DNA from: Akkermansia muciniphila | Lineage (GTDB): Bacteria; Verrucomicrobiota; Verrucomicrobiia; Limisphaerales; UBA9464 | Reading direction: 5' to 3' | NCBI GenBank assembly: GCA_945883815.1 | Contig: CAMCYJ010000035.1 | Span: forward strand, 1 to 33,357 | Length of the DNA: 33,357 bases | Shown: one piece after another, positions 15,443-25,600 of the stretch | Position numbering within the stretch: position 1 is the stretch's first letter | Layout of the letters: each line of letters opens with the position of its first letter | Translations under genes and position numbers: made by a program | Notes under the pieces: model-generated | Told to the model about the DNA's origin: nothing | The model's input: only the letters and a program-made list of their open reading frames with translations | The model's database searches: none

Positions 15443-16203
15443 GTGATTCCTTGCTGAAACTAACCGACGTGACCATTCGCTTTGGCGGCCTCACGGCCGT
15501 TTCTTCGGTCACGGTCGATGTCCGGGAAGGGGAGTTGGCCGGACTCATTGGGCCCAACGGGGCCGGCAAGACCACCCTTTTCAACCTGATCACCGGCGTC
15601 TACCAGCCGACCGAGGGGCGCATCGATTTCGCCGGCGCAGGCACCGCGGGAGCCAAGCCCTTCCACCTCACCGAGCGGGGGATCGCCCGGACCTTCCAGA
15701 ACATCCGCCTCTTCCCCAGCTTGTCGGTCTCCGACAACGTCCGGGTGGCCTTCCATCGTCATCTGGAGCATCGGACCTGGCAGTCTTGGCTGCGCGGTGG
15801 GGGCTTCCACGCGGAGGAGGCCGAATTGAGGGAACGCACCCGTGAGTTGCTGAGCCTTTTCAACTTGGAGCGAGTCCAGGAGGCCCCGGCCAAAAGCCTT
15901 TCCTATGGCGATCAGCGGCGCCTGGAAATCGTTCGCGCGCTGGCCACGGGGCCGAGGTTGCTCCTGCTCGATGAACCGGCCGCCGGCATGAATCCGTCCG
16001 AGAAAGACGAGTTGATGCGGCTGATCCGCTTCGTCCGGGACCGCTTCCGCTTGGCCGTGCTGCTCGTGGAGCATGACATGAAGGTGGTCATGGGCATTTG
16101 TGAGCGCATCCATGTTTTGGAATACGGGCGCAAGATTGCCGAGGGGTCGCCCGAAGAAATCCGCGCCGACCCCAAGGTCATCGCCGCCTACCTGGGAGAC
16201 TAG
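15439..16203 (+). CDS. livG: Branched-chain amino acid ABC transporter ATPase LivG
   Basis: 254 residues. Walker A GPNGAGKT is at 38-45, the Q-loop region [21 protein letters not shown] at 81-101, the ABC signature [11 protein letters not shown] at 154-164 and Walker [14 protein letters not shown] at 174-186. The H-loop sits in [29 protein letters not shown]. The AAGMNP extension after Walker B is typical of LivG rather than LivF. It hydrolyses ATP at the cytoplasmic face to power the LivHM permease. The ATG overlaps the livM stop, and GGAGG lies about ten bases upstream. The LivF partner follows 28 nt later. Confidence 0.94.
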   Translation: MSDSLLKLTDVTIRFGGLTAVSSVTVDVREGELAGLIGPNGAGKTTLFNLITGVYQPTEGRIDFAGAGTAGAKPFHLTERGIARTFQNIRLFPSLSVSDNVRVAFHRHLEHRTWQSWLRGGGFHAEEAELRERTRELLSLFNLERVQEAPAKSLSYGDQRRLEIVRALATGPRLLLLDEPAAGMNPSEKDELMRLIRFVRDRFRLAVLLVEHDMKVVMGICERIHVLEYGRKIAEGSPEEIRADPKVIAAYLGD

Positions 16204-16231
16204 ATAAACGTCAAACCTTGCCGTTCTCGCC

Positions 16232-16939
16232 GTGCTAGAAGTCCACAATCTGAGCGTTCAATACGGTTCCATCACCGCGCTTCACGGCATCTCATTGAGC
16301 GTGCCGGCCCAGGGCATTGTGACCCTCATCGGCGGCAATGGCGCAGGCAAGACCACCACGCTCCGGGCCATTTCCGGCATGGTGAAGCCGACCTCGGGCC
16401 GGATCCTCTTCGACGGTCAGGACATCACGGGGTTGGCTCCGCATGAGATCGTTCGCCGGGGCCTGGCCCATTCGCCGGAAGGGCGACTGGTCTTTGCCAA
16501 CCTGACGGTGATGGAGAACCTCCGGATGGGGGCCTATTTGCAGCGGGATGCCCGGTGGATCGCCTCGGAGCTCGACCATGTCTTCGGCATGTTTCCGCGG
16601 CTTCAAGAGCGCCGCGAACAGCAGGCCGGCACTCTTTCTGGGGGAGAGCAACAAATGCTCGCCATCGGCCGTGCGCTGATGAGCCGTCCCCGGTTTCTGA
16701 TGCTCGACGAGCCGTCCTTGGGCATCGCCCCGCTGTTGGTGAAGGAGATTTTCGCCCGGTTGGTCGAACTCAACCGCGAACGATCGCTACCCATCCTGCT
16801 GGTCGAGCAGAACGCCCACTTGGCCCTGGAAGTCAGCAGCCATGGATACGTCCTGGAGACGGGGCGTGTTCTCTTGTCCGACCGTTCGTCCGTCTTGCGT
16901 GATAGCCCTGAAGTACGCAGCGCTTACCTGGGCGGCTAG
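16232..16939 (+). CDS. livF: Branched-chain amino acid ABC transporter ATPase LivF
   Basis: 235 residues from GTG at 16232, the only start that gives the canonical N-terminus (LEVHNLSVQYGSITALHGISL). Walker A GGNGAGKT is at 34-41, the segment SPEGRLVFANLTVMENLRMGAY at 81-102 is a LivF hallmark, the signature LSGGEQQMLAIGRALM is at 135-150 and Walker B LMLDEPSLGIAP at 156-167. It pairs with LivG as the second nucleotide-binding subunit. No clear Shine-Dalgarno precedes the GTG, so expression may rely on readthrough coupling from livG. It closes the cassette; the periplasmic binding protein gene usually found with livHMGF does not occur in this window. Confidence 0.93.
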   Translation: MLEVHNLSVQYGSITALHGISLSVPAQGIVTLIGGNGAGKTTTLRAISGMVKPTSGRILFDGQDITGLAPHEIVRRGLAHSPEGRLVFANLTVMENLRMGAYLQRDARWIASELDHVFGMFPRLQERREQQAGTLSGGEQQMLAIGRALMSRPRFLMLDEPSLGIAPLLVKEIFARLVELNRERSLPILLVEQNAHLALEVSSHGYVLETGRVLLSDRSSVLRDSPEVRSAYLGG

Positions 16940-16998
16940 AGTCGTCTCCTTCAGGTCGAAGATTCGCCTCCTGGTCCACGTTGGGGAGTTTTGGCCCA

Positions 16999-17057
16999 TT
17001 GACGACTCGGGTGACTGAGACTCTTTGTTTACGTTTGTAAATTTCAGGTGAAACCTG
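16999..17057 (+). promoter_or_regulatory. Putative promoter/operator region upstream of the GSDH-cytochrome gene
   Basis: A TTGACG -35-like hexamer lies at 16999-17004, with a weak -10 candidate TCTTTG at 17022-17027 after 17 nt. Just downstream are two dyads: TTTAC-GTTT-GTAAA (17028-17041) and overlapping TTTCA-GG-TGAAA and CAGGT-GAA-ACCTG (17042-17057). The layout suits a regulated promoter, but the -10 match is poor. Confidence 0.3.
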
Positions 17058-17085
17058 CGGTGCTCTGGCGGCGTCTACGGGGATA

Positions 17086-19749
17086 ATGGGGGATATCCCG
17101 AGAGCGTTTTTCCGAGGTGGGCGATGCTGGCGATTGCCGATTCTGGCGGTCCTGTGGACTTGTCTCTGGACGACTCTGCCCCCCCTGCGAGCTCTCGATC
17201 GGAAGTTCTGGGATGGAGGCACGGTGCCTCGCAATCCGGTTCGAGGATCCTGGTCGCTGGAAGATGCGTTTTCCTCCTTGGGACCGCTACCAGGGACCCT
17301 CGGTTTTGCCGTCCCGCCTGGGGAAACCCAACGGATCATCCTCGTTTGCATGGGAGGCTTGGCTTACGAAGTGTCCCTGTCCGACAAGCCATCCCGTCGG
17401 TTGTTCTTGGACCTCTCAGAGCGTGTCTTCTTCGAACAGGAGGCGGGCCTTTTAGGAATGGCCTTCCATCCGAGGTTTCAAACCAATGGGTGGGTCTTCG
17501 TCTATTACTCTTCCAAGGAAGGGGCCGGTGGTTTGATTCAGTCTTTCAATCGACTCTCCCGCTTCACTGTTCCACCCGGGGGTGACGGACGTCCGGATCC
17601 GGCCTCCGAGGTGGTCTTGTTCCATCAGGAAGATCCAGGGCCCAATCACAACGCCGGTTGCTTGGCCTTCGGCCCCGATGGGTATTTGTACCTGTCGGTG
17701 GGAGATGGTAGCCTGGGTTCCGATCGAGTGACACAGCGTCTGGATGCAGGATTCTTTGGGGGGATCCTCCGTCTGGATGTGGATCGCAAACCGGGGAATC
17801 TTCCGCCGAATCCGGGCTTTGGCGTCAATCCCGACGCCTATTTCGTGCCTGCCGACAATCCGTTTGTCGGAGCTCTTCAGTACGGCGTTGGGGATCGGGT
17901 GATTTGGAAGGGTGGCAATCCTCAATCCTTGCGCACCGAGTTTTATGCGTTGGGGATGCGAAACCCCTGGCAGTTCAGCTTCGATCCCAAGACCGGTGAC
18001 TTCTGGTGCAACGATGTTGGCTATGGCTCGCGTGAAGAGGTCAATCGGATCCGCCGCGGGGCCAACTACGGCTGGCCTTGGTGGGAAGGGACCCTGGCTA
18101 CCACCGATCCGGAGGTCGCAGGCACTGCCTTGCCCGAGTTCGAGTACTCCCATTTTTCCGGTCGCACGGCCATCACCGGAAGCCATTTCTACCGGGGCTC
18201 GTTCTACCCGGAGCTCGATGGCGCCTATTTGTTCGCCGATTGGTCTGGAGACATCGCCGTGCTGCGTCCCGGCGAACCGGGCAAATCCGACACGGCGGAG
18301 GTCACCTGGATCGCCAACCAGCCCGGCGTGGTGGCCTTTGGTGCGGATCCTCGGGATGGCTCGCTGCTGCTGACTTCCGGTTCAGGACGTATTTACCGAC
18401 TGGTTTACCGTCCGGTAGCGGGAGAGGTCTGGCCCAAGAAGTTGTCTGAGACCGGGCTCTTCGAACACGTGCCTTCGCTCACCCCACGGCCGGGTTTGGT
18501 GCCCTACGAAATCAACGCCCCTTTCTGGTCCGACCATGCCATCAAGCGGCGATGGTTTGCGCTGCCGGGCGAGGACTCCACCATGACCTTTCGCCGCGAC
18601 GGAGCCTGGACCTTCCCGGCCGGTACGGTTTGGGTGAAGCACTTTGAGCGTCCTTACTACCGTCCGAGCACCCTGCTGTTTCCCATGGAGACTCGGATCC
18701 TGGTTCAGACGACCAACGGGGTTTCTGGTGCGAGCTACCGATGGAACGATGCGGGAAACGATGCGGATCTGGTTCCGGACGAAGGAGCCAACGCGACATT
18801 TTATGCGTGGACCCCGACCCAGTTGGTCACCCAGAACTGGCGTTTTCCGGGTCGCAGTGAGTGCCTGTCCTGCCACACCTCGGCCAATGGCGGACCCGCG
18901 GGTTTCAATACCGCCCAACTCAACCGACGAACCCGCGAGGGGGTGACCATCGTTTCTCAACTCGATGCCTGGTCGGCGGCCGGCTACTTCTCGGAGCCCT
19001 TGGTCCGGACCCACCAGATGCCTGCACTGGTGTCCCCGACCGATGAGACCCAGACCTTGGAGCACCGGGTTCGCGCCTATCTGGACTCCAACTGCGCCTC
19101 GTGTCATCAGCCCGGGGGGCTGACTCGCACGCCTTGGGATGCCCGCATCGGCACGGCTCTGGATCAGATGGGGTTGATTGGGGTCCGCTCTTCGTTATCC
19201 AGCATGGGGCTGGGCGAGTTTCGCATCGCCCCGGGGCATCCCGAGAATTCTTCCCTCTTCCTCAGAATTTCCACGTTGGGAGCGTTTCATATGCCTCCCT
19301 TGGGCTCGTCGGAGTTGGACACGGGTGCCGTGGAGCTAATCCGGCGTTGGATCGTCGAGGATTTGCCCCGGCGGCAGGGCTACGATGAGTGGGCGGCTCA
19401 GTGGTTGCCGGAGCCCTGGGAGTCCCTGCGGTCGCAGGCCCTGGATGCGGACGGTGACGGGCTCGACAACTTCACCGAGTACCTTCTGAAGGAGGGCCCA
19501 TTGACTCCACAGCGCCAGTGGAAACCGGTGATTCGCCGCGAGGGTTCCCGGTTCTTCCTGCGATTCAATCGATGGGCCGGCCGGCGCTTCGAAGTGCAGT
19601 GGGCTTCCGACCTCACGCCTGCCGGTCGTTGGAGCCGCTTGGAGGTCGAAGAGAACGACCCCCGAGCGAAGTCGTCGGACAGCGAGGCCTCCATCCCGTT
19701 GCCCGACGGGCCGACCCGGTTTTACCGGGTGATCGTTGCGGGCGAATGA
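17086..19749 (+). CDS. Secreted GSDH-type (PQQ-dependent sugar dehydrogenase-like) propeller fused to dihaem cytochrome c
   Basis: 887 residues. An N-terminal signal sequence (RLPILAVLWTCLWTTLPPLRAL, about 16-37) directs export. Residues about 55-450 form a glucose/sorbosone dehydrogenase six-blade propeller: AGLLGMAFHPRFQTNGWVFVYYS, GPNHNAGCLAFGPDGYLYLSVGDG with the candidate catalytic His188, ALGMRNPWQFSFDPKTGD, and GANYGWPWWEG. The second half carries two haem-c sites, CLSCH at 593-597 and CASCH at 670-674, and an HMPPLG segment that could supply an axial Met. Near the C-terminus DADGDGLDNFTEYLL (from about 788) resembles a Ca-binding thrombospondin-3/dockerin-like loop common in exported proteins of this phylum. 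It should oxidise a sugar or alcohol outside the cytoplasm and pass electrons to its own haems. The substrate and true cofactor are not provable here. Confidence 0.88.
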   Translation: MGDIPRAFFRGGRCWRLPILAVLWTCLWTTLPPLRALDRKFWDGGTVPRNPVRGSWSLEDAFSSLGPLPGTLGFAVPPGETQRIILVCMGGLAYEVSLSDKPSRRLFLDLSERVFFEQEAGLLGMAFHPRFQTNGWVFVYYSSKEGAGGLIQSFNRLSRFTVPPGGDGRPDPASEVVLFHQEDPGPNHNAGCLAFGPDGYLYLSVGDGSLGSDRVTQRLDAGFFGGILRLDVDRKPGNLPPNPGFGVNPDAYFVPADNPFVGALQYGVGDRVIWKGGNPQSLRTEFYALGMRNPWQFSFDPKTGDFWCNDVGYGSREEVNRIRRGANYGWPWWEGTLATTDPEVAGTALPEFEYSHFSGRTAITGSHFYRGSFYPELDGAYLFADWSGDIAVLRPGEPGKSDTAEVTWIANQPGVVAFGADPRDGSLLLTSGSGRIYRLVYRPVAGEVWPKKLSETGLFEHVPSLTPRPGLVPYEINAPFWSDHAIKRRWFALPGEDSTMTFRRDGAWTFPAGTVWVKHFERPYYRPSTLLFPMETRILVQTTNGVSGASYRWNDAGNDADLVPDEGANATFYAWTPTQLVTQNWRFPGRSECLSCHTSANGGPAGFNTAQLNRRTREGVTIVSQLDAWSAAGYFSEPLVRTHQMPALVSPTDETQTLEHRVRAYLDSNCASCHQPGGLTRTPWDARIGTALDQMGLIGVRSSLSSMGLGEFRIAPGHPENSSLFLRISTLGAFHMPPLGSSELDTGAVELIRRWIVEDLPRRQGYDEWAAQWLPEPWESLRSQALDADGDGLDNFTEYLLKEGPLTPQRQWKPVIRREGSRFFLRFNRWAGRRFEVQWASDLTPAGRWSRLEVEENDPRAKSSDSEASIPLPDGPTRFYRVIVAGE

Positions 19750-19824
19750 CTCATTCCGGCGGAGGGCTGTGGGATCCATTGACCCCCATCGGTCCTTTGG
19801 AGCAAAGTCCAGATAAGCCTTCCA

Positions 19825-20604
19825 ATGACTCCTCGCCGGAATTCTGCCCCACGATCGACCGCCTTCACGCTCATTGAGCTGCTGGTGGTCATCGCTATCA
19901 TCGCCATTTTGGCGGGCATGCTGTTGCCGGCGCTGGCCAAGGCCCGATCATCGGCCATCAAGGCCTTGTGCAGCAGCAACCAGCGGCAATGGGGCATCGC
20001 GGTGAATCTCTACGCCAACGACAACGAGGACCGATTCCCGGACAATACCGATGGCACCGGCCTGAGTTGGCTCGGGGCCAGCGCCCGCAGCTTCACCGAC
20101 AAGTACCTGATGAAGAATGCGGCTCCGAGGTCGCGGAACGACCGCAAGGCGGCCAATCATGTACTCTTCTGTCCAACCGACGAATGGAATCGACAGGCCG
20201 ACGCCTGGAGTTATGGATCGAGCGCGAGACGCCCGGTGTTCATCGGTTATTTTTTCCTGCCGGGCCGTGTGAACGGGGCTTGGGATTATGACTCCGATGG
20301 TTTGGGCGACTGGCACTACCGCAAGAAGCTCGGCGGAGAGTTTTCCGCGGCCCCTATCCTCATCGATCGCCTCCAAGGCCATGGCGCGCACTCCACCAAC
20401 CTGCTGAACCCCGGCATCAAGTGGATCATGCCCGAGAATGGTCGCCCGACCAAGACGGCCAATCATGCGGGTGCGCGCGGCGTTCCCACCGGGGGCAATT
20501 TCCTTTTCGAGGACGGCCATGTTCAATGGATCCTATCCCGCAACGTGACGCTGGGATCCAGTCAGAGCCAATGGCAGTGCTTCTACGGCATCCGCCTGCC
20601 TTGA
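19825..20604 (+). CDS. Type II/IV pseudopilin-like protein with late DGHV motif
   Basis: 259 residues. After a short basic leader ([13 protein letters not shown]) comes the prepilin helix [28 protein letters not shown], with Phe14 as the +1 residue and Glu18 at the conserved +5 position. The residue before the cleavage site is Ala rather than the usual Gly. The rest is a globular domain with [25 protein letters not shown] after the helix and [14 protein letters not shown] near the end, the layout of the very numerous pseudopilin-like exported proteins of Verrucomicrobiota and Planctomycetota. These are membrane-tethered and may be surface-exposed; their individual roles are mostly unknown. 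The gene begins 75 nt after the GSDH-cytochrome stop and no secretion-machine gene is nearby. Confidence 0.9.
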   Translation: MTPRRNSAPRSTAFTLIELLVVIAIIAILAGMLLPALAKARSSAIKALCSSNQRQWGIAVNLYANDNEDRFPDNTDGTGLSWLGASARSFTDKYLMKNAAPRSRNDRKAANHVLFCPTDEWNRQADAWSYGSSARRPVFIGYFFLPGRVNGAWDYDSDGLGDWHYRKKLGGEFSAAPILIDRLQGHGAHSTNLLNPGIKWIMPENGRPTKTANHAGARGVPTGGNFLFEDGHVQWILSRNVTLGSSQSQWQCFYGIRLP

Positions 20605-20614
20605 GGTCCCTGTC

Positions 20615-20690
20615 AATCGGGGCCTTGTCCCCGATTCTCCCTCGTGACCGAGGGCGACGAGCAGTCGGTCCTGTGTCTTCGTCGCCTTGG
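20615..20690. terminator. Bidirectional terminator-like hairpin cluster
   Basis: Three stems lie between the convergent pseudopilin and propeller genes. AATCGGGG (20615-20622) pairs perfectly with CCCCGATT (20629-20636). CCCTCG (20639-20644) pairs with CGAGGG (20649-20654). CGACGA from about 20655 pairs with TCGTCG further right. The first stem is 8 bp with flanking A and T ends, so it can work on both strands. There is no long U tract. Confidence 0.55.
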
Positions 20691-20692
20691 CT

Positions 20693-22288
20693 TTACCGCA
20701 GGGGCAATCGGTAGCAAGCGGCCTCGCGGTCATTGCGCACCAATAAGAGGTCGCCCGCCAAGGCGATGGGGTTCCAGGTCTTGTCGTTGAAGACCTTCAA
20801 GCGCCCCAGCTCCCCGGGTCCGTCCGGAGTGGGATGCAACAACACCAACTCGCCGTTCTCGGCCATCAGCAGGTAGAGCTCACCGACCAGCAACCCCTGC
20901 CCATGTCCGTGCCGTCCCTCCTTCCAACGCTGCGAACCGTCCTTCGCGTCCAGACAGGCCAGGATTCCGTCGTCCAAGCCGTAAATGAATCCATCCCGAA
21001 ACACGGGATTGGAAAACTTGGCCTTCAATCGCTTGGAGGTCCAAACCGATCGGACCTCGAGGGAGCCCGTGGCCGCCGGGGACAGTTCCAGCAATTCACT
21101 TCCCACCCCATAGCCGGCGCTCAAGAACACCGAATTGGAGGAGACCCGCACCGGGTTGGCCACCAGCGGGAACTGGACACCGAAGGGTCGGCTCCACAAC
21201 ACCCGGGCGCTCGTCGGGTCGTGGGCGCTGATTTCCCGGTGATTGAACTGGAGGATTTGAGGCACCCCGGCCAATTCGGTCAGGTAGGGCGAGCTGTATT
21301 CGGCCGAGGAGGAGCCGCCGGAGGCGATGAGTTGTCCTGACTGAAGATTCCACAGAAGCAGCGAGCGTCCGTCGCGGCCTCCGGCGCTGACCACGACCCG
21401 GTTGGAGATCACCAATGGTGACCCCGAAAGGCCCCACTCGGGCATTCCCGCCTGGGCGAATTCTAGAATGTTGGTTCCCCAAAGCCGTTGGCCTGTGGCC
21501 AGGTCCAAGACTTGAAGCCAACCCCGAGCTCCGAGGGTGATGACACGCCCGTCCGTGATGGTCGGCGAACTGCGGGGGCCTTCTCCAGCAATCGGGGTGA
21601 AATAACGGCCCGAATTGGTCGTTTTCCAAATGACGTTACCGATAATCGCATCTCGACAAACCATGAGTTCGTCATCTCCGGACTGTTCTTGAGTGACCGC
21701 CCGATTGCCCACCACCGAGAAACCCGACCAAGCCCCTCCCACAGGTTGTCGCCACAAGAGTTGGGGTGGGTGCGCGGTCCAATTGGTGTGCAATGAAACG
21801 GCGTTAATGATACCGTTTCGGTTTTCACCGAGAAATTGTGGGTAATCTCCGGGAAATCGTGAGCCCGGAGACTGAGATGAGGCTGGCGGAGAAACGGCGG
21901 CAGAAGCTCCGGGCGTTGGGGTGGAGCCCCTCGGCGCAGCAGCGGTTCGCGCCCAGCGAGTCTCCACGATCGGGATCAGGTCTCCAGTCACCCCGCGAAT
22001 GCGGAGGGTCAGGCGGGCCATTCCTGCCAGGAGTGCGATTGCGGCAATTCCGGCCAACCGCAAAGTCCAACGAGCCCGCGACAGGAAAAGCCACCACAAT
22101 ACCCCCAGGCCCAGTGCCCCGCCCGCGATGCCTAGGCAAATCAGATTGCGACGCTGGAAAGGGAACTCGCTCCAAGACTGCACCCCTCCCATGGCCAAGA
22201 CCATCAGGCCCAGGATCACTCCCGCAGGCCACCAACGGATGCCCATCGGGCGTGGTGGGGTTGTGGGCAGTGGAGATTCGGACGACAT
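20693..22288 (-). CDS. Membrane-anchored PQQ-like (BamB-type) beta-propeller protein
   Basis: 531 residues from ATG at 22288 (MSSESPLPTTPPRPMG), with AGGAAG about ten bases upstream. The frame is open 73 codons further, but that part lacks protein character. Three N-terminal membrane helices (about 17-37, 47-69 and 73-93: WWPAGVILGLMVLAMGG, LICLGIAGGALGLGVLWWLF, LAGIAAIALLAGM) are followed by a propeller with repeated blades such as DLATGQRLWGTNILEFAQ, VLWSRPFGVQFPLVANPV, ILACLDAKDGSQRWKEG and LYLLMAENGELVLLHPT. This is the PQQ-like repeat of BamB and quinoprotein relatives, but nothing proves PQQ binding; many such proteins are scaffolds. The opening SRFPGDYPQFLGENRNG is the typical first blade of Planctomycetota/Verrucomicrobiota homologues. 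It is divergent from the giant surface-protein gene. Confidence 0.85.
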   Translation of the reverse strand: MSSESPLPTTPPRPMGIRWWPAGVILGLMVLAMGGVQSWSEFPFQRRNLICLGIAGGALGLGVLWWLFLSRARWTLRLAGIAAIALLAGMARLTLRIRGVTGDLIPIVETRWARTAAAPRGSTPTPGASAAVSPPASSQSPGSRFPGDYPQFLGENRNGIINAVSLHTNWTAHPPQLLWRQPVGGAWSGFSVVGNRAVTQEQSGDDELMVCRDAIIGNVIWKTTNSGRYFTPIAGEGPRSSPTITDGRVITLGARGWLQVLDLATGQRLWGTNILEFAQAGMPEWGLSGSPLVISNRVVVSAGGRDGRSLLLWNLQSGQLIASGGSSSAEYSSPYLTELAGVPQILQFNHREISAHDPTSARVLWSRPFGVQFPLVANPVRVSSNSVFLSAGYGVGSELLELSPAATGSLEVRSVWTSKRLKAKFSNPVFRDGFIYGLDDGILACLDAKDGSQRWKEGRHGHGQGLLVGELYLLMAENGELVLLHPTPDGPGELGRLKVFNDKTWNPIALAGDLLLVRNDREAACYRLPLR

Positions 22289-22636
22289 GGAAGGAGTCTT
22301 CCTGTCAATCCGGTCTCGGCAAGCCTTGGCCGAAACGATTCCGATGGATCGGTCGCGCTCGATGGGGCTGACAACGCCCGGAGCGGATGAGGACGGAAGA
22401 GAGATGCTTCGAGAATGTCGATGGGGAAAGAAACTAGGCGGGCCCAGGCCATGGCCATGGACTGAATCTGTGAGGCGATTCCCAATTTCCGCCAGAGTTC
22501 GAATCAAGAGCCGGTCTACGGCTCCAGCGCTGATGGATTTTAATATAAAAAATCTGAAACAATATAAAAACGAATCGAACTATTCTTTTGATGGTTTGAT
22601 CGGATTTTGTAACGGTTCCAGCTGTCCGGGACCTTA
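22289..22636. promoter_or_regulatory. Divergent intergenic region with hairpin and AT-rich tract
   Basis: 348 nt separate the two divergent genes. A hairpin GAGCCG-GTCTA-CGGCTC (22508-22524) is followed by a sharp AT-rich tract at 22536-22615, which contains GATTTT/AAAATC (22536-22541 with 22549-22554) and two -10-like boxes, TAATAT (22541-22546) and TATAAA (22563-22568). No good -35 partners are seen. It most likely holds the promoter of the giant gene and perhaps that of the propeller gene. No small gene or RNA was recognised. Confidence 0.45.
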
Positions 22637-25600
22637 ATGATTTGTGGTGGTTACTTCCCGGGCGTTTGGATGTCATCCAGCCCTGCCAACCGGTTGAGGA
22701 CCGATGGATTCCCTGATTCAGCGCAGGGAAGAGGGCGATGCTTTGCCGCCACGGTCAGAACTCGGCTGGTTGGCCTGCCTCGAATTTGGGCGCTGCTGTT
22801 GGCTTGCGTCGCGGGCTGTTGGTTGACGGCGTTCACGGGCCTAGCGTCGGGTTCCGATACCCGCAGCACTCGGGTGGCCGTATTGGCGCTTTCTCGTCTT
22901 GAGATCGGAGTAAACGGTGAAGTCAGTTCAACAGTCGCGGATGCTTTGCCAGTCGGAGCGGTGGTCACCGGAGCGGATTTGTCCCTAGATTACAGTACTT
23001 ACTGGTCCTCGGCGAACTCAGCCATTGCGGGCAATTACGTCCGCCTCAACGGGGTCGATGTTCCTGCCTTTGGCTGGGCCTCTTCCGGGAATTACCCCGG
23101 TTCGACGGCATTGATCCGCGACTATCGCGGATCTCTGGCCAGTTACCGCGTCGCGGGCGATAATCAGTGGACGTTCGGGTCGTCCTGGAACCCGGTGACA
23201 CTCAACAACGTGGTGGTTTCCATTCGCTACGTGATGGGAAATCAAGCGCCCATCCTATCGGCTCCCGGAGTGTTTTTCACCGACACGGTGGCTCCGGACA
23301 CATTTCAAACCGCCTCCGGAAACCTCATCGGTTCCGATGCCGATGGGGATCTGCTCATCTACGGGATTGTAGGGCGAACGGCCTCCAATGGAACCGTCAC
23401 CCAGGCTGGCACTTACATGACTCTGACTGTGAATTCACAGACTGGGGCCTTCACTGTGACTCCCAACGCGGCTGCCATCAATGCGTTGAACGCCAACACT
23501 TCGGAGACCTTCGTGGTGTCGGTGTCCGATGGAGTCGTCACCACCGCTCAAGACTGGGTCATCCAATTGTCCGGGATTAGCGAATCGCCTTCACTGGCCT
23601 TCGTCTCACCGACGATCGGCAATGGCGGCGAAGTGACTCAGGTCGGGAATTTCACCATCCACACCTTTCGGCAGAGCGGGAGTTTTGTGCCGTCCACCTC
23701 GGGAACCGTGGAAGTTCTGGTGGTGGGCGGTGGTGGCGGTGGCGGCAGTGGCGGTGGTGGTGCCGGCGGAGTCGTTTATCAGAGCGCGTTTCCTGTGACG
23801 GCCTCTGAACCAGTCGCTGTTACTGTCGGTGCCGGAGGAGCCGGTGGGACGTTGAGCGGCACGGTTCTCGCCGGGGGCGATGGAGGTTCTTCCAGTTTTG
23901 GTTCATTGGTGGGTTTGGGTGGCGGTGGTGGTGGTGCATTCCGGGGAGCTGGCCGATCGGGGGCGTCCAGTGGTGGCACTGGAGGTGACACCACTGCGGC
24001 TTCTGGGACAGCGACCCAAGGCTTTCGGGGGGCCGATGGTGCGGCCAACGAAGGGTATGTTGCCGGCGGCGGCGGTGGTGGCGCTGGTGCGGTGGGTACT
24101 CGGGGGCTTTATTCGGCCGATGGTTACGGCGGTTTCACATCTTCCTCTCCGGGTGGCAACGGAGGCTCGGGGGTCCTCCACTCCATTTCAGGAACAGCAA
24201 CGCACTACGGTGGCGGCGGTGGCGGTGGAGCCAACAACAACACGCTTTCTCCGACCGCGTTCGGTGGTGATGGAGGTGCTGGGGGCGGTGGAGCGGGTGC
24301 CCGCTCCGATAAAAGCCCAGGCGTTGCCGGAACGGCCAATACCGGCGGTGGTGGCGGTGGTGGCGACGCGGAAGGCTTGGGTGGCGCGGGCGGATCCGGC
24401 GTGGTGATCGTTCGTTACACTGCAAGCTCAACGCAATCCGCTCGAACCCTCACCGTCACGGGCTCCGCCACCCAGACGAGTTTTGCAGCGATTTCTGGTT
24501 CGGTGAGTGGTACCGATCCCGATCTGAACACCACGCTGGTGTACGGGATTCAGGGCGGTGCGGCGACCGCCACCTCGGGCGAGGTGGCCAAGACGGGCTC
24601 CTTCGGAACGCTGACCCTCAACACCGGGACCGGGGCTTATTCGTTCGCACCCTCGGCGGCAGGCATCAATCCGCTCCAAGCCTCGGTTTCCGAGAGCTAC
24701 ACCCTCACCGTGTCGGACGGGGTGTCGACGGCCAGTGGGGTCCTCACCGTCCAGATCGATGTGCCCTCTCCGACACAACTGGCGATCACGACGCAGCCCA
24801 CGGGCGTGGTCAGCGGGGTCCTGATGACTCCGTCGCCGGTGGTGGAGATCCGGGACAGCCAGGGCAACCGGACCGCCAGTACGGGCACCGTGACGGTGTC
24901 CATCGATTCCGGGACCGGCGGTGCCCTGAGCGGCTCCCAAACCGTCAGTGCCGTGAACGGCATCGCCACCTTTTCGAATCTGTCGATGACGGGCACCCTT
25001 GGCACCGCCTACCGATTGAGGTTCAGCAGCGGCTACAAGGCTTCGTCCACCGGAGGCCAAGCCGAGTGGGCCTACGTGGTTCGAAACGCTCGGGGCCAAG
25101 GGCGTAGTCTGCTCGCGATCGATCAGCGGCAATTCACCGGCTCAGGAATCCAACCGAATCAGGTCGAGACGATCCAGTTGTTGAACCTCTACGACGGGGC
25201 CGCGGTATTCCTCGGGGCCGATATCTACTGGGCACAATTCGAGATCCAGTCCGCGTTGGCCGACGTCGCCACCCATCCCCAATCGCGGCTGATGTTTTCC
25301 GGTGGGGAAGAATACGCGCTGCGGGCGGACTTCACGATGGCTCCGTTGTATAGCCCCACCTTCAGTGCCGGGTTCACCGTTCAACAGCCGCCAACCCTGG
25401 CTGCTGTCGGGGTCTCCGGTACCGAGGACTCGCCGCTGACCTTGTCGACCGCCCATTTCGCTTCCGGGTTTTCTGATCCGGAAGGGGCTCCACTGGCCGA
25501 CATCCAGATCGTGTCCCTGCCGGCGACGGGAACACTGACGTTGGCCGGTTCCGCCGTCGTCGTTGCCCAGGTGATCCCGGCGGCCCAGTTGGGCACATTG

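Noticed and set aside
13536-16939. Urea transporter urtBCDE instead of livHMGF
   Set aside because: No UrtA, urease or nickel genes are near, and the ATPase extensions (AAGMNP, SPEGRLVF) fit the general Liv family; urea cannot be strictly excluded.
22494-22516. tRNA-like T-loop word GTTCGAATC
   Set aside because: The flanking bases do not pair as a T stem and no acceptor, D or anticodon arms can be drawn.
23735-24370. GGTGGC-type tracts as a CRISPR or simple tandem array
   Set aside because: Spacing is irregular and the frame is kept; the tracts encode Gly runs of a known module type.
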